Of a stretch of 64,000 bases of DNA, positions 17,146 through 26,045 are shown one piece after another. The notes below the pieces were generated by a model, which saw nothing but the letters and a program-made list of their open reading frames with translations, was not told the DNA's origin and did no database searches. A program made the position numbers and the translations under genes. Positions within the stretch are counted from its first letter, which is position 1, and each line of letters opens with the position of its first letter. Origin of the DNA: Marinobacter manganoxydans MnI7-9 (GTDB taxonomy: Bacteria; Pseudomonadota; Gammaproteobacteria; Pseudomonadales; Oleiphilaceae). The stretch lies in contig NZ_AGTR01000085.1 of assembly GCF_000235625.1 (NCBI RefSeq), positions 372,001-436,000 of the forward strand, read 5' to 3'.

Positions 17146-17955
17146 ATGGAAGCCTTACTGGAAATCGATAATATCGAGGTAGTCTACAACAAGTCAGTGC
17201 AGGTCCTTCGGGGCCTGTCACTGCGGGTTCCGAAGGGGGCCATTGTAGCGCTCCTCGGCTCCAATGGTGCTGGTAAATCCACCACCCTCAAAAGCGTCTC
17301 AGGGCTGCTGACCCTGGAAGACGGAGAGGTCACTGCCGGCGAAGTACGCTTCAGGAGTAAGGATGTAAAAGGTGTTCCGCCGGAGCGGCTTGTGCGCGAC
17401 GGACTCTTTCATGTCATGGAAGGCCGACGAGTGTTCGAGGACCTCACGGTTGAGGAGAACCTGATTGCCGCCACCTACGCGCTCAGTGGCAGTAAGCCGT
17501 CCCTGAGTGACAGCTATGAGCTGGTTTATAACTATTTCCCGAGACTGAAGGAGCGCCGCAAGCAGTTGGCCGGTTACCTCTCCGGCGGCGAGCAGCAGAT
17601 GTTGGCCCTGGGTCGGGCGCTGATTGCACAGCCGGACCTGATCATGCTGGATGAGCCCTCCCTCGGTCTGGCGCCGCTGCTGGTGGAAGAGATCTTTACC
17701 ATCGTGGCCAGAATCAACCGGGAACAGGGGACTGCCATTCTTCTGGTGGAACAGAATGCCGCGGTGTCACTGGCGGTTGCATCCTACGGTTACATCATGG
17801 AAAACGGCAAGATCGTAATCGACGGCCCGGCAGACAAACTCACGGCCAATGAAGATGTTCAGGAATTCTATCTGGGTGTGGGTGGCAAGGAAGGTGAGGC
17901 CCGCAGTTATCGAGACATCAAGCACTACAAACGCCGTAAACGGTGGCTGTCATGA
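17146..17955 (+). CDS. livF: ABC transporter ATP-binding protein, LivF type
   Basis: 269 residues. Walker A GSNGAGKST lies near residues 38-46, the LivF-specific VMEGRRVFEDLTVEENL follows, the signature is LSGGEQQMLALGRAL, and Walker B is LIMLDEPSLGLAP with VEQNAAVSLAVA after it. The C-terminus has a basic extension (HYKRRKRWLS) longer than typical LivF. The stop overlaps the start of the acyl-CoA synthetase gene by four bases, tying transport to activation. Confidence 0.9.
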   Translation: MEALLEIDNIEVVYNKSVQVLRGLSLRVPKGAIVALLGSNGAGKSTTLKSVSGLLTLEDGEVTAGEVRFRSKDVKGVPPERLVRDGLFHVMEGRRVFEDLTVEENLIAATYALSGSKPSLSDSYELVYNYFPRLKERRKQLAGYLSGGEQQMLALGRALIAQPDLIMLDEPSLGLAPLLVEEIFTIVARINREQGTAILLVEQNAAVSLAVASYGYIMENGKIVIDGPADKLTANEDVQEFYLGVGGKEGEARSYRDIKHYKRRKRWLS

Positions 17956-19754
17956 CAACGCCTTCCATCCCTGACCTCACGCTGACACAGATGCTCCGGG
18001 CCCATGCCCGGGAGCGGCCGGACGCCCTTGCTTTGCGCCAGAAGGACTTCGGTATCTGGCAGGCCTATTCCTGGCAGGATTATTACCGGCGGGCCCGGCA
18101 CTTCGGGCTGGGGCTGCGTGCCATGGGGCTCGAACCGGGTGGCCACGTGGCCATTATCTCGGAAAACCGGGTGGAGTGGGTCATCGGCCAGATGGGCATC
18201 GGCCTGGTGCAGGGCATCTGTGTCGGGGTCTATCCCACCAGTCCCTGGAACGAGGTGGCCTATGTCCTGCAGCACAGCGACGCGGAATTTGCGATCTGCG
18301 AAGATCAGGAACAGACCGACAAGGTGCTGGAAGCCTGGCCAGATTTGCCCAAACTGAAGCACTGCATTGCCATTGATATGAAGGGCCTGCGCTATTACCC
18401 GGAGCCGCCGTCGGCATTCGAGGATATCGAGGCCAGGGGCCGGGAATTCGAAACGCAGCATCCCAACCTGGTGGATGAATTGCTGGACAGCCAGCAAATG
18501 GATGACACCGCCCTGATGATCTATACCTCCGGGTCCACCGGCCGACCCAAGGGGGCAATGATCAGCTGGCACAACCTTCATGCCGCGGCGCCGGGGCTTA
18601 TTGAGCTGTTGCAGGCGGACGAACACGGCTCGAGCCTTTCCTATCTGCCGCTTTGCCACGTTGCAGAGCAGGCCTTTACCAACATTGCACCGGTCTATGT
18701 GGGCAGTACGGTCAGCTTCGGCGAGAGCCTGCGGACCATTCAGGAGGATTTGCGGGAGATTGCGCCGACCTTTTTCCTGGGGGTGCCGAGGATATGGGAG
18801 AAACTGCACTCGTCCATCTACATCAAGATTCAGGAGACCGGGCGTTTGCGGCAGGCATTGTTCAAATGGGCAATCCGGGTGTGTTCGCCTATGGCCACGA
18901 AACCCCGCGCAGACTGGAAACTGAAGGAGAAATGCCTGTATGGCATCAGTTACTGGCTTGTGTTGCGCGCCTTGCAGAATTTTATCGGCCTGCGCCGATG
19001 CAGTATTGCGCTCACCGGGGCAGCCCCTATATCAACCGGCATACTGGAGTTCTTCCGGACCATCGGCATTCCCCTGGTAGAAGTATACGGCCAGACGGAA
19101 AGCACCGGCGTTGCCACGGCGCAACCCGTTGATGACGTGCGCTTGGGAACCGTGGGTGTGCCTGTGTCCGGGGTTGAGGTAACGCTTGGGGAGCACAACG
19201 AGATCATCATGCGCGGTGGCAGCATGTTCAAGGGATATTACAAGAACGACGAGGCCACGGCTTCAACTTTGAAGGATGGCTGGCTGCACACCGGTGACGT
19301 GGGTGAATGGCGGGATGGCCAGCTAAAGATCGTCGACCGTCTGAAAGACATCATGATCACCGCCGGCGGCAAGAATCTTTCACCAACGGAAATCGAAAAC
19401 ACCATCAAGGCCAGTCCCTATATCAAGGAATGCATTGTGATCGGTGAGGCCAGAAAATATGTGTCTGCGCTGATCCAGATTGATTTCGATACGGTGGCAA
19501 AGTGGGCAGAGCAGGAGCGCATTGCCTACACCACCTTCCGGAGCCTGACCGAGCAGCCGCAGGTGAATGACCTCATCCAGGCAGAAGTAAACAAGGGCAA
19601 CGAGCAGCTACCACAGGTGGCGCAGATCAAACGCTTCCACTTGCTGACGAAGGAACTGGACCACGACGATGACGAGGTAACGGCGACCATGAAAGTCCGC
19701 CGGAGCAATATCTACGAGAAATATACCGAGGTGATCGAGTCGCTTTACGCCTGA
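17952..19754 (+). CDS. Long-chain acyl-CoA synthetase (AMP-forming)
   Basis: 600 residues from the ATG at 17952, which overlaps the livF stop. The adenylate-forming P-loop YTSGSTGRPKGAMISW is near residue 195, the A5 motif is EVYGQTESTGVA, and the A7-A8 region reads WLHTGDVGEWRDGQLKIVDR followed by ITAGGKNLSPTEIEN. The long FACS-type insertions fit the bacterial long-chain or very-long-chain ligases that end Liv-like operons. It should turn an imported or internal carboxylic acid into its CoA thioester with ATP. The exact chain length or ring substrate cannot be read from sequence. Confidence 0.88.
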   Translation: MTTPSIPDLTLTQMLRAHARERPDALALRQKDFGIWQAYSWQDYYRRARHFGLGLRAMGLEPGGHVAIISENRVEWVIGQMGIGLVQGICVGVYPTSPWNEVAYVLQHSDAEFAICEDQEQTDKVLEAWPDLPKLKHCIAIDMKGLRYYPEPPSAFEDIEARGREFETQHPNLVDELLDSQQMDDTALMIYTSGSTGRPKGAMISWHNLHAAAPGLIELLQADEHGSSLSYLPLCHVAEQAFTNIAPVYVGSTVSFGESLRTIQEDLREIAPTFFLGVPRIWEKLHSSIYIKIQETGRLRQALFKWAIRVCSPMATKPRADWKLKEKCLYGISYWLVLRALQNFIGLRRCSIALTGAAPISTGILEFFRTIGIPLVEVYGQTESTGVATAQPVDDVRLGTVGVPVSGVEVTLGEHNEIIMRGGSMFKGYYKNDEATASTLKDGWLHTGDVGEWRDGQLKIVDRLKDIMITAGGKNLSPTEIENTIKASPYIKECIVIGEARKYVSALIQIDFDTVAKWAEQERIAYTTFRSLTEQPQVNDLIQAEVNKGNEQLPQVAQIKRFHLLTKELDHDDDEVTATMKVRRSNIYEKYTEVIESLYA

Positions 19755-19765
19755 CAGCGAGGCGC

Positions 19766-20086
19766 CTAGAAACGGGCGCCCTCTTCCACCCGGATTCGTT
19801 CCATGTACTGGGTCAGGGCGGCGTTAATGAGTGCCAGAACCAGGAACAGCAGGATACCCTTGGGCACCAGGGCGTGAATTTCCGGGTTGGGCGCGGTGCT
19901 GGCGGTTACCAGGATCAGGCCCAGAATGTTGCGGGCCAGGCGCATGGTGAGCATGGCGCAGAGATACCCGGACTGGAATGCCGATTCTGCACCCTTCAGA
20001 CAGCGGCCAAAAGCTGGCATCAGGTGCACGGTATTGAGCAACAGAACCGAAAAAATGACTAATTGAATAACGCTGTAAATGGTCAT
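19766..20086 (-). CDS. Small membrane protein of unknown function
   Basis: 106 residues with hydrophobic segments near residues 4-22, 50-62 and 72-90, and a charged C-terminus (YMERIRVEEGARF). I do not recognise the family. It is convergent with the acyl-CoA synthetase gene, with an 11-base gap. A GC-rich inverted repeat (GGCGCC ... GGCGCC, about 19760-19782) overlaps its 3' end and could help end transcription. Confidence 0.6.
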   Translation of the reverse strand: MTIYSVIQLVIFSVLLLNTVHLMPAFGRCLKGAESAFQSGYLCAMLTMRLARNILGLILVTASTAPNPEIHALVPKGILLFLVLALINAALTQYMERIRVEEGARF

Positions 20087-20225
20087 GACCAGAGACTAAC
20101 GAATGGCACTGGTGTTAAATAATCGCGTTTATTATCTCCGATTGGGATCCTGTTATCCAGTTGAGTATGGAAGGTTCAAAGCAAGCTGGCTTTTCGGAGT
20201 GTTGGAATCGGGAGGGAATTAATAA

Positions 20226-20873
20226 ATGGATTACATCGCGCCTGTCAGCAGCGCAATCATGGCGATCGTCTGGATTGTCTACTTCCAGCTGTTTTTCCTG
20301 CAGTACAAACGAAACAACCGGCCCTACCTTGTGATTCATCACGCCCAGAATGAAAACCCGGATGCCTTGTGTCTGTTGGTGAACATGGGCAAGGAAACGG
20401 TGCACGTGCAGTGCGTTCAGGTGGTTCTCTATACCCGGGCAGGCGAAGAGAAGACCATGACGGTGACCGAGTATCGCCGGGTCGGGGCGGACGACGCGAA
20501 CGTGCACCAGGTGCTTCGGCAGGGGCCCTTGCAGCCCGGTGGGTATCTGGTGCTGGGCTCGTTCCGGAACATCATCCTGGGGCGTCGTAGTGAAGAAAGC
20601 GAAAGCGATTACCTGTTCGAGGACATAACCGGCGTTGAAATCCGGGCAGCTGTGATTCACGGGCCCACAAAGTATCCGGTGGGTGTACGGCGCAGTTTTT
20701 CTCTCAGCCACGAAGGTGGGCCCCAGATTTTTCCCCGAAATATTCACAGCGAACAGCTGGTTCGCCGAAAGGATCGACATCAGGTGAGGCGCTGGGTTGA
20801 AGAGGAGTTGCAGCCCGAGCGCAAGGGTAGCTCGGAGTCTGACAGCTCGGATCAATCGTCAAAAGCGGACTGA
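20226..20873 (+). CDS. Membrane-anchored hypothetical protein
   Basis: 215 residues with GGGAGG ten bases before the ATG. A single N-terminal hydrophobic helix (IMAIVWIVYFQLFFLQY, about residues 11-27) is followed by a soluble, probably cytoplasmic part rich in beta-type residues and a charged, serine-rich tail (ERKGSSESDSSDQSSKAD). No catalytic motif is visible and I do not recognise a family. The 139-base gap to the divergent neighbour upstream probably contains both promoters. Confidence 0.65.
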   Translation: MDYIAPVSSAIMAIVWIVYFQLFFLQYKRNNRPYLVIHHAQNENPDALCLLVNMGKETVHVQCVQVVLYTRAGEEKTMTVTEYRRVGADDANVHQVLRQGPLQPGGYLVLGSFRNIILGRRSEESESDYLFEDITGVEIRAAVIHGPTKYPVGVRRSFSLSHEGGPQIFPRNIHSEQLVRRKDRHQVRRWVEEELQPERKGSSESDSSDQSSKAD

Positions 20874-20965
20874 GGCAGCTATTCGGTTGGACCTAGGTTG
20901 CGTTTCCGTTTCTATTTCTCGAGGATATGGTTAAATATCCGCCAATCAAGCAATGGAGGCATTTC

Positions 20966-21253
20966 ATGTCACTGAAAGACGAACTGATCAAAAAGGCCGA
21001 AACCCAGCTAGAAGAATGGGAAAAACAAGCCGATTCCCTCAAAGCCAAGGCCAAAGCCAAAGAAGCGGAAGCCGAGAACGAGAAGGCCAGCGCGGATATC
21101 CAGCAGAGCGCTTCCGATGCATTGCGCTCGGTCGAAGATAAAATCTCAGATGGTCGCAAAAAACTGGATGAGCTCAAGGAAAGCGGCGAAGAAAATGTTG
21201 ATTCCCTTCGCAAGCAGCTGTCTGACCTGATTGGGCCAGACGACAAACGCTAG
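20966..21253 (+). CDS. Small coiled-coil protein
   Basis: 95 residues from the ATG at 20966, which has GGAGG eight bases upstream; an earlier in-frame ATG at 20927 lacks such a site. The whole chain is a highly charged Ala/Glu/Lys-rich helix (KAKAKAKEAEAENEKASADIQQSA) with heptad-like spacing and no hydrophobic segment. It is similar in character to small stress-associated coiled-coil proteins, but I cannot name a family. The function is unknown. Confidence 0.65.
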   Translation: MSLKDELIKKAETQLEEWEKQADSLKAKAKAKEAEAENEKASADIQQSASDALRSVEDKISDGRKKLDELKESGEENVDSLRKQLSDLIGPDDKR

Positions 21254-21282
21254 GCATCCCGCTTCGGAACGTCAGGCTGCTT

Positions 21283-21669
21283 CTACTGGAACTGGGTATA
21301 ACAGCGCTGCCTTTTCGTTTGCCAGTCCCGCCAATGGGGCTCGCGGTGGTGGAGCTGGTAGCGCTCCATCACCGCCATGAACCTGCCCATGTAATCGCAT
21401 TGACCTGAAGACGGCAGCCACTCATCGGGGCCGCGGTCATCACGCATTACCCTGTCAGGCTGACTCATTCTGATCTGGTTTTCCGTATCGTTCAGAAAAC
21501 GATCCCTCATCGAAGGTGGCCATTGATCGGCGCCGAGCTCCTCTGCAAAGACCAGAGGAACAACCCGGGTCGTCGCCCAGCTTTCAGAGGCAGACGGTTC
21601 CTCCCGCGTCGCGGCCGCCAGCACAATCAGGATTGCTGCGATGAACAGAGCCAGCTTGGTGTCCTTCAT
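21283..21669 (-). CDS. Exported hypothetical protein
   Basis: 128 residues with a signal-peptide-like N-terminus (MKDTKLALFIAAILIVLAAATREE). The mature part is rich in Trp, Arg and Asp, with two cysteines (SSGQCDYMG and QRCYTQFQ) that could form a disulfide in the periplasm. I do not recognise the family. It is convergent with the coiled-coil gene; the 21670-21839 region before nei shows no gene. Confidence 0.6.
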   Translation of the reverse strand: MKDTKLALFIAAILIVLAAATREEPSASESWATTRVVPLVFAEELGADQWPPSMRDRFLNDTENQIRMSQPDRVMRDDRGPDEWLPSSGQCDYMGRFMAVMERYQLHHREPHWRDWQTKRQRCYTQFQ

Positions 21670-21839
21670 GACTCACCTTGCTCTTACGTTGAATACATCA
21701 GAACCTACGAGCAGGTTGAGCAAAGGGCTTACCTGGATCCGGGCAAAACTTTGTGACCCGACAACTCCGAATTGCTGGAAGCAACGTAGGGTTTAGCTTA
21801 CCCGTGATGCAGAGAGACTGGTCAGGAGCGGAAACAAGT

Positions 21840-22682
21840 ATGCCCGAGGGTCCCGAAATACGCCGCATGGTCGATGACATTCATAAGGCCATTGGCGGCA
21901 AGACAGCGCAATCTGTGTTTTTTGCCTTTGAACACCTGAAGCCTTTCGAGAGTGCCCTTCGGGGACGCAGAGTCGAGAGAGTGGAGGCGCGGAGCAAAGC
22001 CGTGTTGGTGTTTTTTGAGGCCACAGATGAAGACGGGCCGTGGTGCGTTTACAGCCATAACCAGCTGTATGGCAAGTGGCGCATGGGCAAACCCGATCGG
22101 GAACCGAGTACAAACCGGCAGCTGCGATTTGCCATTATCGGTCCGAAGAAAGCGGCCCGGTTGTACAGCGCCTCCGACATCCAACTGGTTCGGCCCGATG
22201 AATTGAGCGAGGTGCCTTATCTGTCACGGCTCGGGCCGGACCCTCTCAATCAGGATGTCAGCGTCGATCAGCTTCTGGCGGTGTTTGACGACAAGCGTTT
22301 CCGGGGCCGGAACCTGGGTGGTTTGCTGCTGGACCAGGCGTTCGTTGCCGGAATCGGTAATTACCTCCGCTCGGAAATCCTCTTTGAAGCGGGTGTCTCA
22401 CCCCGGGCACGGCCCCGTGATCTGGACGCCGATCAGCAGTCGAAATTGGCCGAGGCCATCCTGACCCTGGTGCAGCGAACCTATCGGTTGAAGGGCATCA
22501 CCAATCCGCCCGAGCGGGCAGAGCGGCTCAAAAAAGAAGGATGGACGTTCGGGCAGCGCCGACACATGGTGTTCAACCGCGATGGCCAACGCTGCCACGA
22601 TTGCGCGTCGCCGCTAGTTAAAACCATGATGGCCAGCCGGCGCCTGTATTACTGCCCTGCATGCCAGGGCACGCCGGCTTAG
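21840..22682 (+). CDS. nei: Endonuclease VIII-type DNA glycosylase
   Basis: 280 residues from the ATG at 21840. Upstream in-frame starts are rejected because the Fpg/Nei family needs Pro2 and Glu3 at the mature N-terminus, and only this start gives MPEGPEIRRM. The helix-two-turn-helix region includes QAFVAGIGNYLRSEILFEAG, and the C-terminus has the zinc finger CHDC...CPAC (about residues 257-277). It should excise oxidised pyrimidines and nick the abasic site. It overlaps the convergent tsaC-like gene by four bases at the stops. Confidence 0.92.
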   Translation: MPEGPEIRRMVDDIHKAIGGKTAQSVFFAFEHLKPFESALRGRRVERVEARSKAVLVFFEATDEDGPWCVYSHNQLYGKWRMGKPDREPSTNRQLRFAIIGPKKAARLYSASDIQLVRPDELSEVPYLSRLGPDPLNQDVSVDQLLAVFDDKRFRGRNLGGLLLDQAFVAGIGNYLRSEILFEAGVSPRARPRDLDADQQSKLAEAILTLVQRTYRLKGITNPPERAERLKKEGWTFGQRRHMVFNRDGQRCHDCASPLVKTMMASRRLYYCPACQGTPA

Positions 22683-23668
22683 GCGAATTGTTCGGTACAG
22701 GCCCGTCCCAGCCGATCGTGGACGGCCAGCCATTGGCTTTCCCTGGGCGGAAGCTCAATCACGATCCGATCGACGTTTGCCTTGTCCATCGAGTGCATGG
22801 CGGTGTAGAGCATGCGAGCGTATTCGTTCGGATCGGCGCTGAGCATAATGGCCTCGGATGCCCGCTCGTCTGGGGGCGACTGCCACCAGATCACGCCAAT
22901 CTTTTCGCCTGCCGATGTAACTTCGGGCAGAAGCCGGGCGAATTGATCCGTGGCCACTCCAACCGTAGGCGTAACAGGCTGGTAGTGGCGCTTTACGCTC
23001 CCCGGCACCGCCTGACTGGCGCTTTTGCCCGGGGCGAGCGTGATTCCCAAGCAGGCTTCGATATCGCTCTGTGCGATCTGCCCGGGCCGGGCGATAACTG
23101 GCGTGTCGCCGGTGAGGTCGACAATGGTGGATTCAATGCCCACTGAACAGTCCCCGCCATCCAGAACCGCCTCGATCTTTCCGGACAGGCCCGCGAGCAC
23201 GTGCTCTGCGGTGGTCGGGCTGATCCTGCCATAGGGGTTCGCAGATGGGGCAACCAGATCCCGGCCGAGCTGCTCCATGGTTGCCAGCGTGGCCGGGTGC
23301 GCCGGCATCCTGACCGCCACGCCCGGGTTGCCGCCGGTAATGAAATCGCTGACGCCGCTTTTCTTTGGCAGTAGCAGTGTGAGTGGCCCCGGCCAGAATG
23401 CCTTGATCAGCTGCCTGGCGGTCTCCGGCAGGTGGTCGACCCAGAGTCTGACCCTGTCAGGTGACGCAACGTGCACGATCAGAGGGTGTCCGACCGGGCG
23501 CTGCTTTGCTTCAAACACTTTTCTGACCGCCTGTTCGTTGCTGGCGTCGGCCGCGAGGCCATAGACAGTCTCGGTGGGCACAGCAACGAGATGGCCGGCA
23601 AGAAGCAGGCTGGCGGCTTTCTCAACGTCAGCGGATTGGGTCGCGTCTAACTTGATGGTTGCGGGCAT
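22679..23668 (-). CDS. L-threonylcarbamoyladenylate synthase, long Sua5 type
   Basis: 329 residues. The YrdC domain has PTETVYGLAADA, KQRPVGHPLIVHV, FWPGPLTLLLP and LVAPSANPYGRISPT, all substrate-binding signatures. A C-terminal Sua5 domain (about residues 215-329) follows, with the linker PGSVKRHYQP, so this is the long Sua5 form rather than short TsaC. It makes threonylcarbamoyl-AMP from threonine, bicarbonate and ATP for tRNA t6A37. It lies 13 bases downstream of dabA on the same strand, so it may be cotranscribed with dabBA. Confidence 0.92.
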   Translation of the reverse strand: MPATIKLDATQSADVEKAASLLLAGHLVAVPTETVYGLAADASNEQAVRKVFEAKQRPVGHPLIVHVASPDRVRLWVDHLPETARQLIKAFWPGPLTLLLPKKSGVSDFITGGNPGVAVRMPAHPATLATMEQLGRDLVAPSANPYGRISPTTAEHVLAGLSGKIEAVLDGGDCSVGIESTIVDLTGDTPVIARPGQIAQSDIEACLGITLAPGKSASQAVPGSVKRHYQPVTPTVGVATDQFARLLPEVTSAGEKIGVIWWQSPPDERASEAIMLSADPNEYARMLYTAMHSMDKANVDRIVIELPPRESQWLAVHDRLGRACTEQFA

Positions 23669-23681
23669 AAGGTCTCAGGGT

Positions 23682-26045
23682 TTACCGATTGGAGTCACAG
23701 GCAACAGTTTGCCATTGATTCTGATAAAAACGCTCTATCGAGGTGTGCTCGTCGTTGATCCGGAACAGATACAGCCAGTCGTTACCGATCAAATCCTTTA
23801 CGACCTTGTGTTTCCGGGCGATCTCGGCAATCGCTTCTTTCGGTGCGGCCAGGTAAACGCTCAGGCGCAGGGGCTCGTGAACCCAACGCTGGCCATCGTG
23901 TACTGACTGCAGCGGCAAACCGATTCGCAAATCGCCGCCGTTGCCCTCGAAAACGCCCAGGTGGCCGCCAACCACGTTGTGCAGGACCTTGTTGCCGCTA
24001 CCGTAATGCAGATTGTCGGTAACAGACATGAAGTACTGAAGGTTGATCCAGTGGGTGACCACCATGGGCGCGGTCATGACCAGTTCGAGGATGTTGAAGC
24101 CTTCATCCTCGCGCCAGCGGTAGTCGTGGAGGAAACTGCGGCCACCCAGATCCAGGTGTCGCGTGGCCGAGCGAGGCGCCACGATAAAGCTGGCGTTGCC
24201 GGCAAGCCCCCATTCCGGCCGTACTTCGGACCAGTCCTGGCTGCGCTTTTTGATGGCGCTGTCAACATCGCTCTCGATTGCGATACCAAGCCGCAGGGCG
24301 CGTTCACGACGTGCCTGGGCGCCGGCATTGGCCAGGAAACCCCGGATCTCGTCGGGAACATCACCTGAGCACTCGACCTCGTCGGTGGTTGTGTTATGCA
24401 GTGCCCCCACGAATCGGGTTTCGGAGGGGATCGAAATCCCCTGCTCAGCCAGGGCCGCACGCACGTCCTTGTCGTTCAGGATGCCGGCAAGTACGCGAAC
24501 GTTTACCGAACCGGTCTGTCCGCCGCAGGCGCCGCAGTCGAGGCCCGCTGCATGGGGATTGTTGCGCGTGCTGCTGCCGTGCCCGACTAAGAGAACGGTG
24601 GGCGCAAATTCATGAGTCAGGGTCATGGCCCGGAGAATGCCGCCGGCCAACTCCGCTTTCTCCGCAGCGCCAAGCAGGGCTCCGTTCTGGCGGATCTCGA
24701 ACTCGGTCTGTCCCTTATGGAGTTGATCGACCGGGTTATCCGAGGACTTGCCAAAAAAGGTTTTGCGAACCATGCGTCCCAGACCTGCCAGGCCCATGCT
24801 CTCGATAAAGCTGAAGCTCGCCGGGCCGGCGTTGGAAAACTGTGACCAGTGGGAGTGGTTGGCTAATGATTGCCGGCTGAAGCTGTCGGCGGGTTCGGCC
24901 TCAGTAACCTCGAGCGCCGGCGCCAGCAAGCCCGGCAATTGTGGCCGGCAAAACCCGGTGCCCTTGGGTCGATAGGAGATCGGGAGGCCGAAGAACCCGG
25001 CAAACCCGAGGGTCTGAATAGCGGGATTCTGGGCTTCCAGCGCACGACGATAGACCTCCGACCGAACATCGATGCAGAAGGCCGCCTGTAACTTGAGCGG
25101 CTGATCGTCCGACGAGGGATTTTCAGGCCTGGTAAGAAGCTTTTCAGCCATCTGTGACTGGTAGGCCGACTCAGCCTCTGTTTGCTGGCGCCAACCTGTG
25201 GTTTGAGATTGCTCGTGGGTCTGCAGCATCTCTGGCCAGGCATCCCACTGTTTGAGCCAGCGTTGTTTCAGTTCGGCAAAAATGGCCCCGCCAACGTGTT
25301 GGACGTGCCGCCATATGGCGAGCTCCCAGGCCAGTCGGATGGCCAGGAGGCCCGGCAGCAGGTCTTCCTCGTGGCCACTGAGTCGCGCTTGCCACCGCAA
25401 GTAAGCGGCCCAGGATGACCAGCCGTTGATATCCAGCAGGAGCGCATGGGCATAATCCGGCGCATAGTCCGGTTGTGATGCCAGGGCGTCGAGGGCATCG
25501 GTAATCAGTTTTTCATGCTGATCCGGTAACACCTGAAACTGCGAGGGCAGGGATGGTTCGCCCATAACAATGGCAATGCCGCGGTCAGCCCGGGTCATTT
25601 GCAGCCAGCTATGGTAAAGGTCCTGGGCATCCGCCTTGAAATCACCGGCATCCAGACGCTGGAAATAGTCGCCGCAGAACTGGCTTATCTGATGCACAAC
25701 TTCATCCTGCCAGCCTACCTGGTGGGCGGTGTCGCGATTGCGATCCAGCTGGGCGCTCAGATTCTGCCAGTGTTCGGGCATGCTGGCGGTCTCCGCGGCC
25801 GCCGGGCCGTTGCCCTGTCCGGCAAGCGCGGCCTGATTCTGGCAGCAGGTGCCATTGAGTGCCGCCATGCGTGAAGCGACCCTGGTGAATGGCAGGTCCC
25901 GCATTTCCCAGAACGGATTCACGGCGATCATCTGATCCAATGGCCAGGAGGGCGCGATTCGCGCGCAGGCATCGGTGACGGCCGCATGCCAATCTGGTGT
26001 ATGGGTGGTTGCTTCGGTGGTGGCATTAAGGCTCGACGCTAACAT
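23682..26045 (-). CDS. dabA: Inorganic carbon transporter subunit DabA (DUF2309)
   Basis: 787 residues. The beta-carbonic-anhydrase-like zinc site is visible as Cys324 and Asp326 in AAFCIDVRSEV, His489 in LLVGHGSSTRNNP and Cys504 in GLDCGACGGQ. The 15-residue His-to-Cys spacing matches that of characterised DabA. DabA and the membrane protein DabB form a DAC complex thought to accumulate bicarbonate by energy-coupled CO2 hydration. The ATG overlaps the dabB stop by one base (TAATG). In a heterotroph this could supply bicarbonate for carboxylases; the formate dehydrogenase locus nearby makes CO2. Confidence 0.93.
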   Translation of the reverse strand: MLASSLNATTEATTHTPDWHAAVTDACARIAPSWPLDQMIAVNPFWEMRDLPFTRVASRMAALNGTCCQNQAALAGQGNGPAAAETASMPEHWQNLSAQLDRNRDTAHQVGWQDEVVHQISQFCGDYFQRLDAGDFKADAQDLYHSWLQMTRADRGIAIVMGEPSLPSQFQVLPDQHEKLITDALDALASQPDYAPDYAHALLLDINGWSSWAAYLRWQARLSGHEEDLLPGLLAIRLAWELAIWRHVQHVGGAIFAELKQRWLKQWDAWPEMLQTHEQSQTTGWRQQTEAESAYQSQMAEKLLTRPENPSSDDQPLKLQAAFCIDVRSEVYRRALEAQNPAIQTLGFAGFFGLPISYRPKGTGFCRPQLPGLLAPALEVTEAEPADSFSRQSLANHSHWSQFSNAGPASFSFIESMGLAGLGRMVRKTFFGKSSDNPVDQLHKGQTEFEIRQNGALLGAAEKAELAGGILRAMTLTHEFAPTVLLVGHGSSTRNNPHAAGLDCGACGGQTGSVNVRVLAGILNDKDVRAALAEQGISIPSETRFVGALHNTTTDEVECSGDVPDEIRGFLANAGAQARRERALRLGIAIESDVDSAIKKRSQDWSEVRPEWGLAGNASFIVAPRSATRHLDLGGRSFLHDYRWREDEGFNILELVMTAPMVVTHWINLQYFMSVTDNLHYGSGNKVLHNVVGGHLGVFEGNGGDLRIGLPLQSVHDGQRWVHEPLRLSVYLAAPKEAIAEIARKHKVVKDLIGNDWLYLFRINDEHTSIERFYQNQWQTVACDSNR

